A stretch of DNA of 15,619 nucleotides from SVFI01 sp045535935 (GCA_045535935.1 JAZSMO010000015.1:1-15619), one strand, 5' to 3'. Shown: positions 8,060 through 15,531, numbered from the stretch's first letter. The notes: a model not told the origin generated them from the sequence alone. Numbers and translations are program-made.

Positions 8060-8644
8060 ATGCGCACATCACAAATTAACAGAGAAACCAAAGAAACGAA
8101 GATATCACTTTCGTTAAACCTCGACGGAACCGGAAAAAGTGAAATTTCTACCGGTATCGGATTTTTTGATCATATGCTGGAAGGTTTTTCAAAACATGGT
8201 TTTTTTGACCTGAACATAGCTGCAGAAGGTGATTTGCATGTTGATCCGCACCACACCGTGGAAGATGTGGGTATTGTGCTTGGAAAGGCATTAAAGGAAG
8301 CAGTCGGAGACAAAAAAGGAATCTGCCGTTTCGGTTATTTTATTTTGCCGATGGACGATGCACTTGCTCTTTGCAGTCTGGATTTGGGCGGTCGTACTTA
8401 TTTCGATTTTGATTGTGAATTTGAAACCGAGCGTGTCGGTGCTTTTGAAACACAGCTTGCAAGAGAATTTTTCTATGCAGTCTGTGCCAATGCAGAAATG
8501 AATCTGCACATAAAGATGCTTTCCGGACGCAATGACCACCATAAGATAGAAGCCATGTTCAAAGCATTTGCCAAAGCACTGGATTTGGCTGTTTCTTACG
8601 ACGAGAGAATTACGGATGTTCTGAGCACAAAAGGAACTCTATAA
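8060..8644 (+). CDS. hisB: imidazoleglycerol-phosphate dehydratase
   Basis: A 194-residue monofunctional HisB that dehydrates imidazole glycerol phosphate to imidazole acetol phosphate. The two His-rich manganese-binding signatures are intact: HVDPHHTVEDVGIVLG (from residue 60) and GRNDHHKIEAMFKAF (about 156-170), together with the N-terminal GIGFFDHML. It has no N-terminal histidinol-phosphate phosphatase domain like the one fused in E. coli, so that activity must come from another gene. AAGGAGGTG lies seven bases before the ATG. The 32-base gap after hisD holds a tandem 7-base repeat (AAGTATC twice, 8029-8042) of no obvious meaning. Confidence 0.97.
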   Translation: MRTSQINRETKETKISLSLNLDGTGKSEISTGIGFFDHMLEGFSKHGFFDLNIAAEGDLHVDPHHTVEDVGIVLGKALKEAVGDKKGICRFGYFILPMDDALALCSLDLGGRTYFDFDCEFETERVGAFETQLAREFFYAVCANAEMNLHIKMLSGRNDHHKIEAMFKAFAKALDLAVSYDERITDVLSTKGTL

Positions 8645-8656
8645 GGAGAGACCTAT

Positions 8657-9940
8657 ATGAATTACAAACAATTTGTAGGCAGTATATATTTAAAAGACAA
8701 AAAGGCGATCAAAAGCTTTACGGATAATACCGTTGTTTCTGCAGATCCGATAGAACTGGCCTGTCGTTACAGTGACGGCGGTGTGGATGCAATCATTGTA
8801 TTTGATATGTCTTACAATGAAAAGATGCATGATGAATCCCTGTCTATCATTCGACAGATTTGTGATAAAGTACAAGTTCCGGTATATGGCTCCGGTCACA
8901 TCAATAATTTGGAGGATGTCAAAAAATTTCTCTATGCCGGCTGTGATAAAGCGGTTCTGAACATGGGAAAAGAATGCAGTCAGCTTATATTAAAAGAAGT
9001 TTCCCTCAGATTCGGACGCGAACATATCGCAGCAACCATCGCAAGCGAAGATTCTTTGACAATCAACAAAGAACTTTTGGAAGACTATGTCAGTGAACTT
9101 GTTTTGATTGATGAACATGCACTGAAAAATTGCCTTGGAGCCTCCAAGCTCCCTTCGATTGTTTTTCTGCCGGAAATTTCCCTTGACAAAATGCTTTCCG
9201 TCATGGAGAGAGAAGGCGTTTCCGGTATTGCGGGAAATATCGTCAACAGCAATTGCAAAGAGATTATGGCTCTGAAAAAAATATGCAAAGAGAGCGGTAT
9301 CAAAATACATACGTTGGAAGTTTTGATGGAATTCTCTGAATTTAAACTCGGTCCGGACGGTCTGGTTCCTGTTGTTGTACAAGATTACCGCACGAATCAG
9401 GTGCTTATGGTCGCTTATATGAATGAAGATGCGTATCTGACGACGCTCCGCACCGGAAAAATGACTTATTACAGCAGAAGTCGCAAGGAACTCTGGGTCA
9501 AAGGTCTGACCAGCGGACATTATCAATATGTCAAAGGCTTGTCGGTTGACTGTGACAATGATACATTACTGGCCAAGGTTTATCAGGTTGGAGCAGCGTG
9601 TCACACCGGAAATTATTCTTGTTTTTATCGTGATCTTGTTCCGATGGAAGCTTCTGCCGGAAATCCGCTTACAGTTTTCGAAAAAATCTTTGATGTCATC
9701 AAAGACCGAAAGAAAAATCCTAAGGATGGCTCCTACACGAATTATCTGTACGAAAAAGGTATGGATAAAATCCTGAAAAAAGTAGGAGAAGAGGCGACAG
9801 AAATTGTTATTGCAGCCAAAAACAACAATTCCGAAGAAATCGTTTATGAAATTTCCGATTTCCTCTATCATATGATGGTGCTTATGGCGGAAAAAGAAAT
9901 TTCCTGGACGGATATTACAGAAGAATTGAATAAACGCTGA
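8657..9940 (+). CDS. hisIE: HisI-HisE bifunctional enzyme with an N-terminal degenerate HisF-like barrel
   Basis: A 427-residue three-part protein. Residues about 222-330 are phosphoribosyl-AMP cyclohydrolase (HisI): SRSRKELWVKG, then zinc cysteines Cys299 (DCDND), Cys315 (CHTG) and Cys322 (SCF). Residues about 337-427 are phosphoribosyl-ATP pyrophosphohydrolase (HisE): SYTNYLYEKG and KVGEEATEIVIAAKN. These catalyse steps two and three of histidine synthesis. Residues 1-221 align by eye along the length of HisF (VKDG strand to LKD, DPVELA to DPIELA, FLD to VFD, and the C-terminal KKHGVNVRLE to KESGIKIHTLE). The two catalytic aspartates of HisF are replaced by Tyr11 and Ala129, and the C-terminal phosphate-binding ASGGAG is gone. 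The barrel is therefore probably not a cyclase. TAAGGAG overlaps the hisB stop. It is the last gene of the operon. Confidence 0.93.
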   Translation: MNYKQFVGSIYLKDKKAIKSFTDNTVVSADPIELACRYSDGGVDAIIVFDMSYNEKMHDESLSIIRQICDKVQVPVYGSGHINNLEDVKKFLYAGCDKAVLNMGKECSQLILKEVSLRFGREHIAATIASEDSLTINKELLEDYVSELVLIDEHALKNCLGASKLPSIVFLPEISLDKMLSVMEREGVSGIAGNIVNSNCKEIMALKKICKESGIKIHTLEVLMEFSEFKLGPDGLVPVVVQDYRTNQVLMVAYMNEDAYLTTLRTGKMTYYSRSRKELWVKGLTSGHYQYVKGLSVDCDNDTLLAKVYQVGAACHTGNYSCFYRDLVPMEASAGNPLTVFEKIFDVIKDRKKNPKDGSYTNYLYEKGMDKILKKVGEEATEIVIAAKNNNSEEIVYEISDFLYHMMVLMAEKEISWTDITEELNKR

Positions 9941-9962
9941 TAAATAATCTGCATACATTGCA

Positions 9963-9997
9963 CACCCGGGCTCATACACTGAAAAAAAGCCCGGGTG
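9963..9997 (+). terminator. GC-rich hairpin ending the his operon, probable intrinsic terminator
   Basis: CACCCGGGCT (9963-9972) and AGCCCGGGTG (9988-9997) form a perfect 10-bp stem around a 15-base A-rich loop. It lies 22 bases after the hisIE stop and is followed by ATTTTATG. The stem is strong, but the T-run has only four T, so termination may be partial. The 3' arm also contains the only Shine-Dalgarno-like bases (GGGTG) of the next gene, so the hairpin could instead or additionally restrain translation of that gene. Confidence 0.7.
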
Positions 9998-10002
9998 ATT
10001 TT

Positions 10003-10416
10003 ATGTCCGAAAACAGCAATCAAATTAATAAAAATGTGGATCGCAGACTGGCTGTCGTCGCATATTTGCGCAGTAGTGCTGAGAAAAACAAACAACGTCT
10101 GATTGACGTGAACCATATTTTAAACGGCGAGGAACCCCTTCCGGGTACTTATCCTCAAAAAGCCCAATATGACCCGGATGTCTCAGGAGACGACACCGGC
10201 CGGAGTGGTTGGAAATCCTTTCGAAATCGTTGTATTCTCTGCTTTTTTTTGACAATTCTGTTCTATGTGATGACATGGAACAACCAGGAACATCTGACCC
10301 CTTATCTGTATGAAATAAAAAGCGCAGTTTGTGAAGATTATTCCGATAATTTGTTTGATTTCTTAGAGCAGATACCTTATACTCTTGATTATGAGAAAAT
10401 TAATGTTAAAAGATGA
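10003..10416 (+). CDS. unknown small single-pass membrane protein
   Basis: A 137-residue protein I do not recognise. Residues 1-75 are hydrophilic and charged, 77-91 (CILCFFLTILFYVMT) form one likely membrane helix, and about 45 residues follow on the other side, rich in acidic and aromatic residues. I see no signal peptide and no enzyme motif. By the positive-inside rule, with Arg and Lys just before the helix (WKSFRNR), the N-terminal part is probably cytoplasmic. ATG 10003 is chosen because the only alternative upstream is TTG 9958 across the hairpin. Its ribosome site is poor (GGGTG, within the hairpin). The C-terminus overlaps the radical SAM gene by 26 bases, and a run of eight T lies within the gene before the helix. 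Expression and function are uncertain. Confidence 0.68.
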   Translation: MSENSNQINKNVDRRLAVVAYLRSSAEKNKQRLIDVNHILNGEEPLPGTYPQKAQYDPDVSGDDTGRSGWKSFRNRCILCFFLTILFYVMTWNNQEHLTPYLYEIKSAVCEDYSDNLFDFLEQIPYTLDYEKINVKR

Positions 10417-12271
10417 AATTTTATTAAAAATTGAAAAACCTGCACGCTATATCGGCGGCGAAGTCAACAGTGTCATGAAGGACAAAGATAAGGTGGATAT
10501 TCGTTTTGCCATGTGTTTTCCGGACGTATATGAGATCGGAATGTCACATCTCGGAATTCAGATTATCTATGATATGCTGAATCAATTTGAAGATACATGG
10601 TGTGAAAGAGTGTATTCTCCGTGGACCGATCTGGATACAGTGATGAGAAAAGAGAAGATTCCTCTGTTTGCATTGGAATCCCAGGATCCGGTCAAAGACT
10701 TTGATTTCCTCGGAATCACACTGCAGTACGAAATGTGTTATACCAACATTTTACAGATTTTGGAGCTTTCCGAGATTCCTGTTTGGTCCAAGGACCGCAC
10801 GCAGGCAGATCCGATCGTGATCGGAGGAGGACCTTGTTCCTACAATCCGGAACCGATTGCAGATTTCTTTGATCTGTTTTATATCGGCGAGGGCGAGACT
10901 ATGTACCGTCGCCTTCTTGACTTGTACAAAGAAATGAAACAAAACGGAGCCTCCAGGGAAGAATTTCTGCACGAAGCCGGAAAACTTCCGGGTATTTATT
11001 GTCCGTCGCTTTATACCGTCACCTATAAAGAAGACGGCACAATCGCTTCGTTTACTCCGAAATATGCAGATGTTCCAAAAACAATTGAAAAAGAGATGGT
11101 GACAGAGCTTTCCGACACCTATTATCCGCTCAAACCGGTGGTGCCGTTCATTAAAGTAACCCAGGATCGTGTCGTGCTGGAGATTATGCGCGGTTGTATC
11201 CGCGGCTGTCGTTTCTGTCAGGCCGGCCAGCTATATCGTCCGCTCCGTGAGCGGGATGCGGCAGTACTCAAGCAATATGCGGTCGAAATGTTAAAAAATA
11301 CGGGACACGAAGAAATCTCTCTCAGCTCCTTGAGCTCCAGCGACTATTCCCAGCTTCCGGAACTGATTGATTATTTGATTGAGGAGTGTAATCGTAAAAA
11401 AATAAATATCTCCCTTCCGTCACTTCGTATCGATGCATTTTCGCTTGATGTGATGAGCAAAGTGCAGGATGTAAAAAAAAGCTCCCTCACTTTTGCGCCG
11501 GAAGCCGGTTCGCAAAGGCTGCGTGATGTCATCAACAAAGGTCTTACCGAAGAAGTGATCTTAAACGGTGCGAAAGAAGCATTCGAAGGCGGATGGAATA
11601 AAGTAAAACTGTATTTTATGCTCGGTCTTCCGACCGAAACAAAAGAAGATATCGAAGATATCGCACGTTTGTCCAACGAGATTGCCAAAGTATATTATGA
11701 GACGGTTCCGAAAGAGAAACGTCAGGGAAAGGTACAGATTGTCACAAGTACCTCCTTCTTTGTTCCGAAACCGTTTACACCGTTCCAGTGGGCACAGATG
11801 AGTACCAAGGAAGAGTTTTTGGACAAGGCTTATGTTGTTAAAGAAGCAGTAAAGAGCCAGCTCAATCAAAAAAGCATCAAATATAACTGGCATGAGGCGG
11901 ATGTCACCGTACTGGAAGGCGTATTTGCGCGCGGTGACCGCAAAATTTCCGATGTCATTTACCGGGCATATAAAAAAGGCTGTCTGTTTGATTCATGGAG
12001 TGAATATTTCCACAATGATCTTTGGCTGGAAGCCTTTGAAGAATGTGGCATAGATATTGGTTTTTACACAACCAGAAAGCGTGAAGAAGATGAAATTTTC
12101 CCTTGGGATTTCTTAAACTGCGGCGTTTCCAAAGATTTTCTTCTCAAAGAATGGAAAAAAGCCATGGACGAAACCGTTTCGCCAAACTGTCGTCAGGGCT
12201 GTCAGGGCTGCGGTGCTGCAAAATACGGTATCGGCGTCTGCAAGGAAGAAAAAACAGGAGTATCACTATGA
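10391..12271 (+). CDS. TIGR03960 family radical SAM protein
   Basis: A 626-residue radical SAM protein of the uncharacterised TIGR03960 type. The N-terminal part (DIRFAMCFPDVYEIGMSHLG) resembles the B12-binding-like domain of such proteins. The cluster motif is CIRGCRFC with Cys269, Cys273 and Cys276. Later come SLRIDAF, TFAPEAGSQRLRDVINKG and FMLGLPTE, all usual in this fold. The C-terminus has a second Cys group in CRQGCQGCGAAKYGIGVC that might bind metal. In some bacteria this domain is fused to the DUF2344 domain, but here the latter is the next gene, with an ATGA overlap. ATG 10391 gives MRKLMLKDEILL, like relatives; ATG 10403 is possible, and neither has a good ribosome site. The substrate is unknown, and the position beside rng and ribosomal protein genes hints at RNA or ribosome work (inference). 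Confidence 0.93.
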   Translation: MRKLMLKDEILLKIEKPARYIGGEVNSVMKDKDKVDIRFAMCFPDVYEIGMSHLGIQIIYDMLNQFEDTWCERVYSPWTDLDTVMRKEKIPLFALESQDPVKDFDFLGITLQYEMCYTNILQILELSEIPVWSKDRTQADPIVIGGGPCSYNPEPIADFFDLFYIGEGETMYRRLLDLYKEMKQNGASREEFLHEAGKLPGIYCPSLYTVTYKEDGTIASFTPKYADVPKTIEKEMVTELSDTYYPLKPVVPFIKVTQDRVVLEIMRGCIRGCRFCQAGQLYRPLRERDAAVLKQYAVEMLKNTGHEEISLSSLSSSDYSQLPELIDYLIEECNRKKINISLPSLRIDAFSLDVMSKVQDVKKSSLTFAPEAGSQRLRDVINKGLTEEVILNGAKEAFEGGWNKVKLYFMLGLPTETKEDIEDIARLSNEIAKVYYETVPKEKRQGKVQIVTSTSFFVPKPFTPFQWAQMSTKEEFLDKAYVVKEAVKSQLNQKSIKYNWHEADVTVLEGVFARGDRKISDVIYRAYKKGCLFDSWSEYFHNDLWLEAFEECGIDIGFYTTRKREEDEIFPWDFLNCGVSKDFLLKEWKKAMDETVSPNCRQGCQGCGAAKYGIGVCKEEKTGVSL

Positions 12272-12975
12272 AATTACGAATAAAATTTTCAAAACACGGG
12301 GCCATGGTGTTTATCGGACATCTTGATATGATGCGTTATTTCCAAAAAGCGATGCGTAGGGCAGAAGTTGATATTTCCTACTCCGGAGGCTTTAGTCCGC
12401 ATCAGATTATGTCCTTTGCTTCACCGCTCGGTGTCGGTATTTCCTCCAACGGAGAATATATGGATATCGGTGTGGACAGTCTTACCTCATCGCAGCAGGT
12501 AACAGATGCGTTAAATAAAGTAATGGTAGAAGGGTTAGAGATTAAAGCAGTGAAACTTCTTCCGGACAATGCAGCTAACGCTATGTCAAGTGTTGCGTCT
12601 GCACGATATACGGTTGCATTTCGCGATGGATACGAACCAAATTTTGACTTATTTGGTCAAATCAATGACTATCTTGCTCAAAAACAAATTCTCGTAACAA
12701 AGGAAACCAAAAAGGGAGTCAGAGAGATTGATTTAAAACCGCATATATTTGAATTTTCCTATGACCCGGGCACGAAGCAGGTTTCGATGCTTGTCGATGC
12801 ATCCAGCTCCGGAAATATCAAACCGGTTTTTGTCATGGAAGATTATTACCGCTATTGCGGTATGACTGCAGGTGAATTTGACTTTATCATCACAAGAGAA
12901 GACACTTATACCAATATCGGAACAGAAGAAGATCCGATTTTTGTTCCCCTTAGTTCTATCGGAGAAGACTACTGA
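12268..12975 (+). CDS. TIGR03936/DUF2344 radical SAM-associated protein
   Basis: A 235-residue protein of the DUF2344 (TIGR03936) family, known only as the partner of, or domain fused to, TIGR03960 radical SAM proteins. The hallmark N-terminus is clear: LRIKFSKHGAMVFIGHLDMMRYFQKAMRRA followed by YSGGFSPHQIMSFASPLGVG. No catalytic site is known for the family. The start is ATG 12268 in the ATGA overlap with the radical SAM gene, with CAGGAG seven bases upstream; the open frame upstream of that is out-of-frame overlap with the radical SAM gene. The TGA overlaps the rng start by one base (TGATG). The three genes are thus translationally linked, which supports joint function. Confidence 0.92.
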   Translation: MKLRIKFSKHGAMVFIGHLDMMRYFQKAMRRAEVDISYSGGFSPHQIMSFASPLGVGISSNGEYMDIGVDSLTSSQQVTDALNKVMVEGLEIKAVKLLPDNAANAMSSVASARYTVAFRDGYEPNFDLFGQINDYLAQKQILVTKETKKGVREIDLKPHIFEFSYDPGTKQVSMLVDASSSGNIKPVFVMEDYYRYCGMTAGEFDFIITREDTYTNIGTEEDPIFVPLSSIGEDY

Positions 12976-14246
12976 TGAATGATCAAAAGCTTTTGCTCAC
13001 ACATTACAAAGGAAAAGAAGCCGCTTTTTTGCTGGACAATCATCAACTGTCACAAGTGATGTTTGAAAATGCAACCGGTTGTGCCATCGGAGATATTTAT
13101 GTCGGCCGCGTAAAAAATATAGTTCACGGTATCGGAGCTGCTTTTGTCGAATATAAGACAGACCATACCGTCGGATTTCTTCCGCTTGCTGATGTGAAGC
13201 CGAAATACATTCTTAACCGCGTTGCTCAGGATGGTTTAAAAAACGGTGATGAGATTCTGGTTCAGATCTGTAAAGAGCCTCTGAAAACAAAAGAAGCGAC
13301 TTTGACAACCGATATCAGTTTTTCCGGAAAATATCTGGTTTTGATTCCGCTCAGCAGAGGCGTTCACTACTCCAAAAAGCTGACGGCCGACCAAAAAGAC
13401 CGTCTTTGGGATATCATTTCCGATGTGATTGAATCACTTTTCGGTGATAAAAATGTTTTTCTGGAACGCTACGGTCTGATTGTCCGAACGGATGCAGCCA
13501 TGACAGAACCTATGGAGATTACAAACGAACTTCATGAGCTCTTTCATCAGGCGAGCGAGATGCTTTCTTTCGCAGATAAACGAACCGTATTTTCCTGTCT
13601 GCATAAGGAGACTTCTGTCTTTACAAAAGCAATCAAAAATCTGTTTCACTTTTCCGTAAATCATATTGTAACGGATGATTCCGATTTATATTCACATATC
13701 GTTTCCGATGAAAACTATTCCTTTATTCCCAAGGAATCCATCCGATTATATGACGATCCCCGTATTTCGCTCATAAAATTGTACGGAATTGAAGAAAAAC
13801 TCAGGGAAGCCATGTCAAAAAAAGTATGGCTGAAAGGCGGCGGCTATCTGGTGATTGAACCGACGGAAGCTCTAACGGTCATTGATGTGAACAGCGGAAA
13901 ATCTTCCCATGCGCAAAATAAAATGAAACGGGAAGACTTTTATCACAAAGTAAATACACAGGCGGCAGAAGAAGCGGCGCATCAACTTCGCCTGCGAAAC
14001 ATCTCAGGTATCATTATTATTGATTTCTTAAAAACAGGCAAAGAACAGATGCAAACAACGTTAGAGCAGCTAAAGTCGCTCACCCAAAAGGATCCTGTCG
14101 AGACAAGGATTGTCGGAATTACTCCCCTCGGTCTTATGGAAATCACACGCAAAAAGACTGAAGCTTCATTGTTCGAAAAAATGCAGCAGTTTGCCGAAAA
14201 GGAGAATAGCTTCCATGGAACTGAAACACCTGAAAAAAGTTCATGA
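12975..14246 (+). CDS. rng: ribonuclease E/G family endoribonuclease
   Basis: A 423-residue RNase G-like endoribonuclease for rRNA maturation and mRNA decay. An S1-type RNA-binding domain begins at GDIYVGRVKNIVHGIGAAFVEY (about residues 39-60), the 5'-sensor-like stretch YGLIVRT follows, and the catalytic domain has the two expected magnesium ligands, Asp304 (VIDVNSGK) and Asp350 (IIIDFLKT). After LGLMEITRKKTEASL the protein ends in a short charged tail without the CPxC zinc-link of E. coli RNase E/G, so dimer or tetramer assembly may differ. The start sits in TGATG with GGAGAAG seven bases upstream. It overlaps the Nudix gene by 32 bases. The assignment to the family is firm; the choice between names rng and rne is a matter of convention. 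Confidence 0.93.
   Translation: MNDQKLLLTHYKGKEAAFLLDNHQLSQVMFENATGCAIGDIYVGRVKNIVHGIGAAFVEYKTDHTVGFLPLADVKPKYILNRVAQDGLKNGDEILVQICKEPLKTKEATLTTDISFSGKYLVLIPLSRGVHYSKKLTADQKDRLWDIISDVIESLFGDKNVFLERYGLIVRTDAAMTEPMEITNELHELFHQASEMLSFADKRTVFSCLHKETSVFTKAIKNLFHFSVNHIVTDDSDLYSHIVSDENYSFIPKESIRLYDDPRISLIKLYGIEEKLREAMSKKVWLKGGGYLVIEPTEALTVIDVNSGKSSHAQNKMKREDFYHKVNTQAAEEAAHQLRLRNISGIIIIDFLKTGKEQMQTTLEQLKSLTQKDPVETRIVGITPLGLMEITRKKTEASLFEKMQQFAEKENSFHGTETPEKSS
14197..14204 (+). promoter_or_regulatory. ribosome binding site deciding the Nudix gene start
   Basis: AAAAGGAG lies within the end of the rng gene, ten bases before ATG 14215. The same frame is open back to 14110, but only this start has a ribosome site and gives a normal Nudix N-terminus. 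Confidence 0.8.
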
Positions 14247-14766
14247 CGGAAAATATATAAAAAATTATGAACTTTCTTATATAAACAAAGCCGGACGCGA
14301 GAAAACCTACGAGATTGTCAGCCGCAAAGAACTTACCGCTGTGGAGGATCTCGGCAAAAGAGTGAGCGGTGTATCTATCATTGCTTACAAAGATGACAAA
14401 ATGCTTTTGCTTCGTGAATTTCGCATGGCAATCAACAAAGAAATCTATAATCTCTGCGCAGGTATGATCGAGGACGACGAGACAATAGAAGAGTGTGTCA
14501 AAAGAGAGCTTTATGAGGAAACCGGTCTGCACGTCAAACGTTTTATCGATGTTCTGCCGCCTTCCTATTCTGCGGTAGGGATTTCCGATATCAGCACACA
14601 AATTGTATTGGTGGAGGCAGAAGGGGAATTTTCCTATCATACTTCCGCCAACGAGCAAATTAAAGCCGCATTCTATTCGAAAGAGGAAGTAGAGCAACTT
14701 CTTCTGACGGAAGAGTTCTCGGCAAGAAGCCAGATTGCTGCATATTTTTTTCTGAAAAACCATTGA
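14215..14766 (+). CDS. Nudix hydrolase, ADP-ribose pyrophosphatase-like
   Basis: A 183-residue Nudix enzyme. The Nudix box is perfect, from Gly83 to Leu105: G, five residues, E, seven residues, then RELYEETGL. These residues bind the divalent metal that hydrolyses a nucleoside diphosphate linked to another group. The region before it (LLLREFRMAINKEIYNLCAG) resembles ADP-ribose pyrophosphatases, which use Arg-Phe-Arg in substrate binding, so ADP-ribose or a related sugar nucleotide is the best guess. The gene starts inside rng (32-base overlap) and its TGA stop is part of the TTGACA box of the rplU promoter. It is the last gene of the radical SAM block. Confidence 0.92.
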   Translation: MELKHLKKVHDGKYIKNYELSYINKAGREKTYEIVSRKELTAVEDLGKRVSGVSIIAYKDDKMLLLREFRMAINKEIYNLCAGMIEDDETIEECVKRELYEETGLHVKRFIDVLPPSYSAVGISDISTQIVLVEAEGEFSYHTSANEQIKAAFYSKEEVEQLLLTEEFSARSQIAAYFFLKNH

Positions 14767-14791
14767 CACCCCGCAAATCGCATGTTATTAT
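14763..14791 (+). promoter_or_regulatory. extended -10 promoter of the rplU-prp-rpmA operon
   Basis: TTGACA (14763-14768), a 17-base spacer and TATTAT (14786-14791), with TGT directly before the -10 box as in extended -10 promoters. The -35 box includes the stop codon of the Nudix gene. Transcription should start around 14797-14800, leaving an untranslated leader of about 80 bases. Such strength fits a ribosomal protein operon. Confidence 0.88.
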
Positions 14792-14797
14792 CATCTA

Positions 14798-14877
14798 GTA
14801 TGCCGCATAATGAGGTTAAAGCATCGGATTTCTTTCCGGTCACCGTAGTTAGCGAGTAAATGAATAGGAGGTGCCCT
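14798..14877 (+). ncRNA. structured 5' leader of rplU, candidate L21 leader
   Basis: The leader can fold into one long imperfect stem: 14804-14806 with 14852-14854, 14808-14810 with 14849-14851 (A14807 bulged), 14814-14816 with 14842-14844, and a terminal hairpin 14823-14828 with 14835-14840 (AUCGGA/UCCGGU, six-base loop). AGGAGG (14866-14871) follows, six bases before the ATG. Firmicutes rplU genes often have an autoregulatory L21 leader, and the position and size fit that. I worked out the pairing by eye; agreement with the known family is not verified. Confidence 0.55.
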
Positions 14878-15183
14878 ATGTACGCAATTATTGCAACAGG
14901 TGGAAAACAGTATAAAGTTTCTGAAGGCGATGTGATTTTCGTTGAAAAGCTCGAAGCTGAAGAAGGTGCTGCTGTTACATTTGACCAGGTTCTTGCAGTA
15001 AGCGATGCTGATCTTAAGGTTGGCGCTGATGTTGCGAATTCTTCTGTAACAGGTACAGTTGTTGAGCAGGGAAGAGCTCGTAAGGTAATCGTTTACAAAT
15101 ATAAGAGAAAAACAGGTTATCACAAGAAAAACGGTCATAGACAAGCATACACTAAGGTTAAGATTGACAAGATCAACGCTTAA
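14878..15183 (+). CDS. rplU: 50S ribosomal protein L21
   Basis: A 101-residue L21, a primary component of the large ribosomal subunit that contacts 23S rRNA. MYAIIATGGKQYKVSEGD at the start and KYKRKTGYHKKNGHRQ near the end are textbook L21. It has normal length. Codon choice shifts to GCT, GGT, GTT and AAG compared with neighbours, as expected of a highly expressed gene. ATG 14878 is preceded by AGGAGG; an ATG at 14860 would add six residues and is unlikely. It heads the rplU-prp-rpmA operon. Confidence 0.97.
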   Translation: MYAIIATGGKQYKVSEGDVIFVEKLEAEEGAAVTFDQVLAVSDADLKVGADVANSSVTGTVVEQGRARKVIVYKYKRKTGYHKKNGHRQAYTKVKIDKINA

Positions 15184-15201
15184 TTTTATGCAGGTTAAGA
15201 G

Positions 15202-15528
15202 ATGACAACAGTTACTATTTATAATGACAACTCAGGGATGCACACAGGATTTGATGTTTGCGGACACGCAGAGTATGACGATCCCGGATACGATATTGTA
15301 TGTGCGGCGATTTCCATGCTTGTGACCAACACAATCAATTCCGTCGAAACATTTGTAAATCTTACCATTGCGTATGATGCAGATGAAGAAAGCGGTGTGA
15401 TTCGTTTTCGAATTAAAGAAGCTCCGAATCATGATTCGCAGCTTTTGATCGATTCCATGATCTTAGGGTTGTCGGAATTAGAAAAAAATTACAAACAAAA
15501 TGTGACATTAAAAACCGAGGAGGTGTAA
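15202..15528 (+). CDS. prp: ribosomal-processing cysteine protease Prp (YsxB)
   Basis: A 108-residue cysteine protease that cuts off the N-terminal extension of ribosomal protein L27 before or during 50S assembly. The catalytic pair is visible: His22 in CGHAEY and Cys34 in DIVCAAIS, in the classic spacing of the family. It sits between rplU and rpmA, as in other Firmicutes, 18 bases after rplU and only three bases before rpmA. The ribosome site is weak (AGG 15192-15194), in keeping with lower expression than the flanking ribosomal proteins. The matching cleavage sequence is present in the following gene. Confidence 0.94.
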   Translation: MTTVTIYNDNSGMHTGFDVCGHAEYDDPGYDIVCAAISMLVTNTINSVETFVNLTIAYDADEESGVIRFRIKEAPNHDSQLLIDSMILGLSELEKNYKQNVTLKTEEV

Positions 15529-15531
15529 CAC

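Noticed and set aside
10249..10254. TTGACA inside the unknown membrane protein gene, a possible -35 box for the radical SAM gene
   Set aside because: No acceptable -10 sequence lies 16-18 bases downstream (GACATG is at the ideal place), and the T-rich context makes a chance match likely.
11473..11480. Run of eight A in the radical SAM gene as a possible programmed frameshift or slippage site
   Set aside because: The zero frame continues through a full-length conserved protein and there is no stimulatory structure or useful alternative frame.
14143..14769. Minus-strand open frame of 208 codons opposite the Nudix gene
   Set aside because: It is antisense to the intact Nudix box and the end of rng, and its translation is Phe-rich with no recognisable domain.
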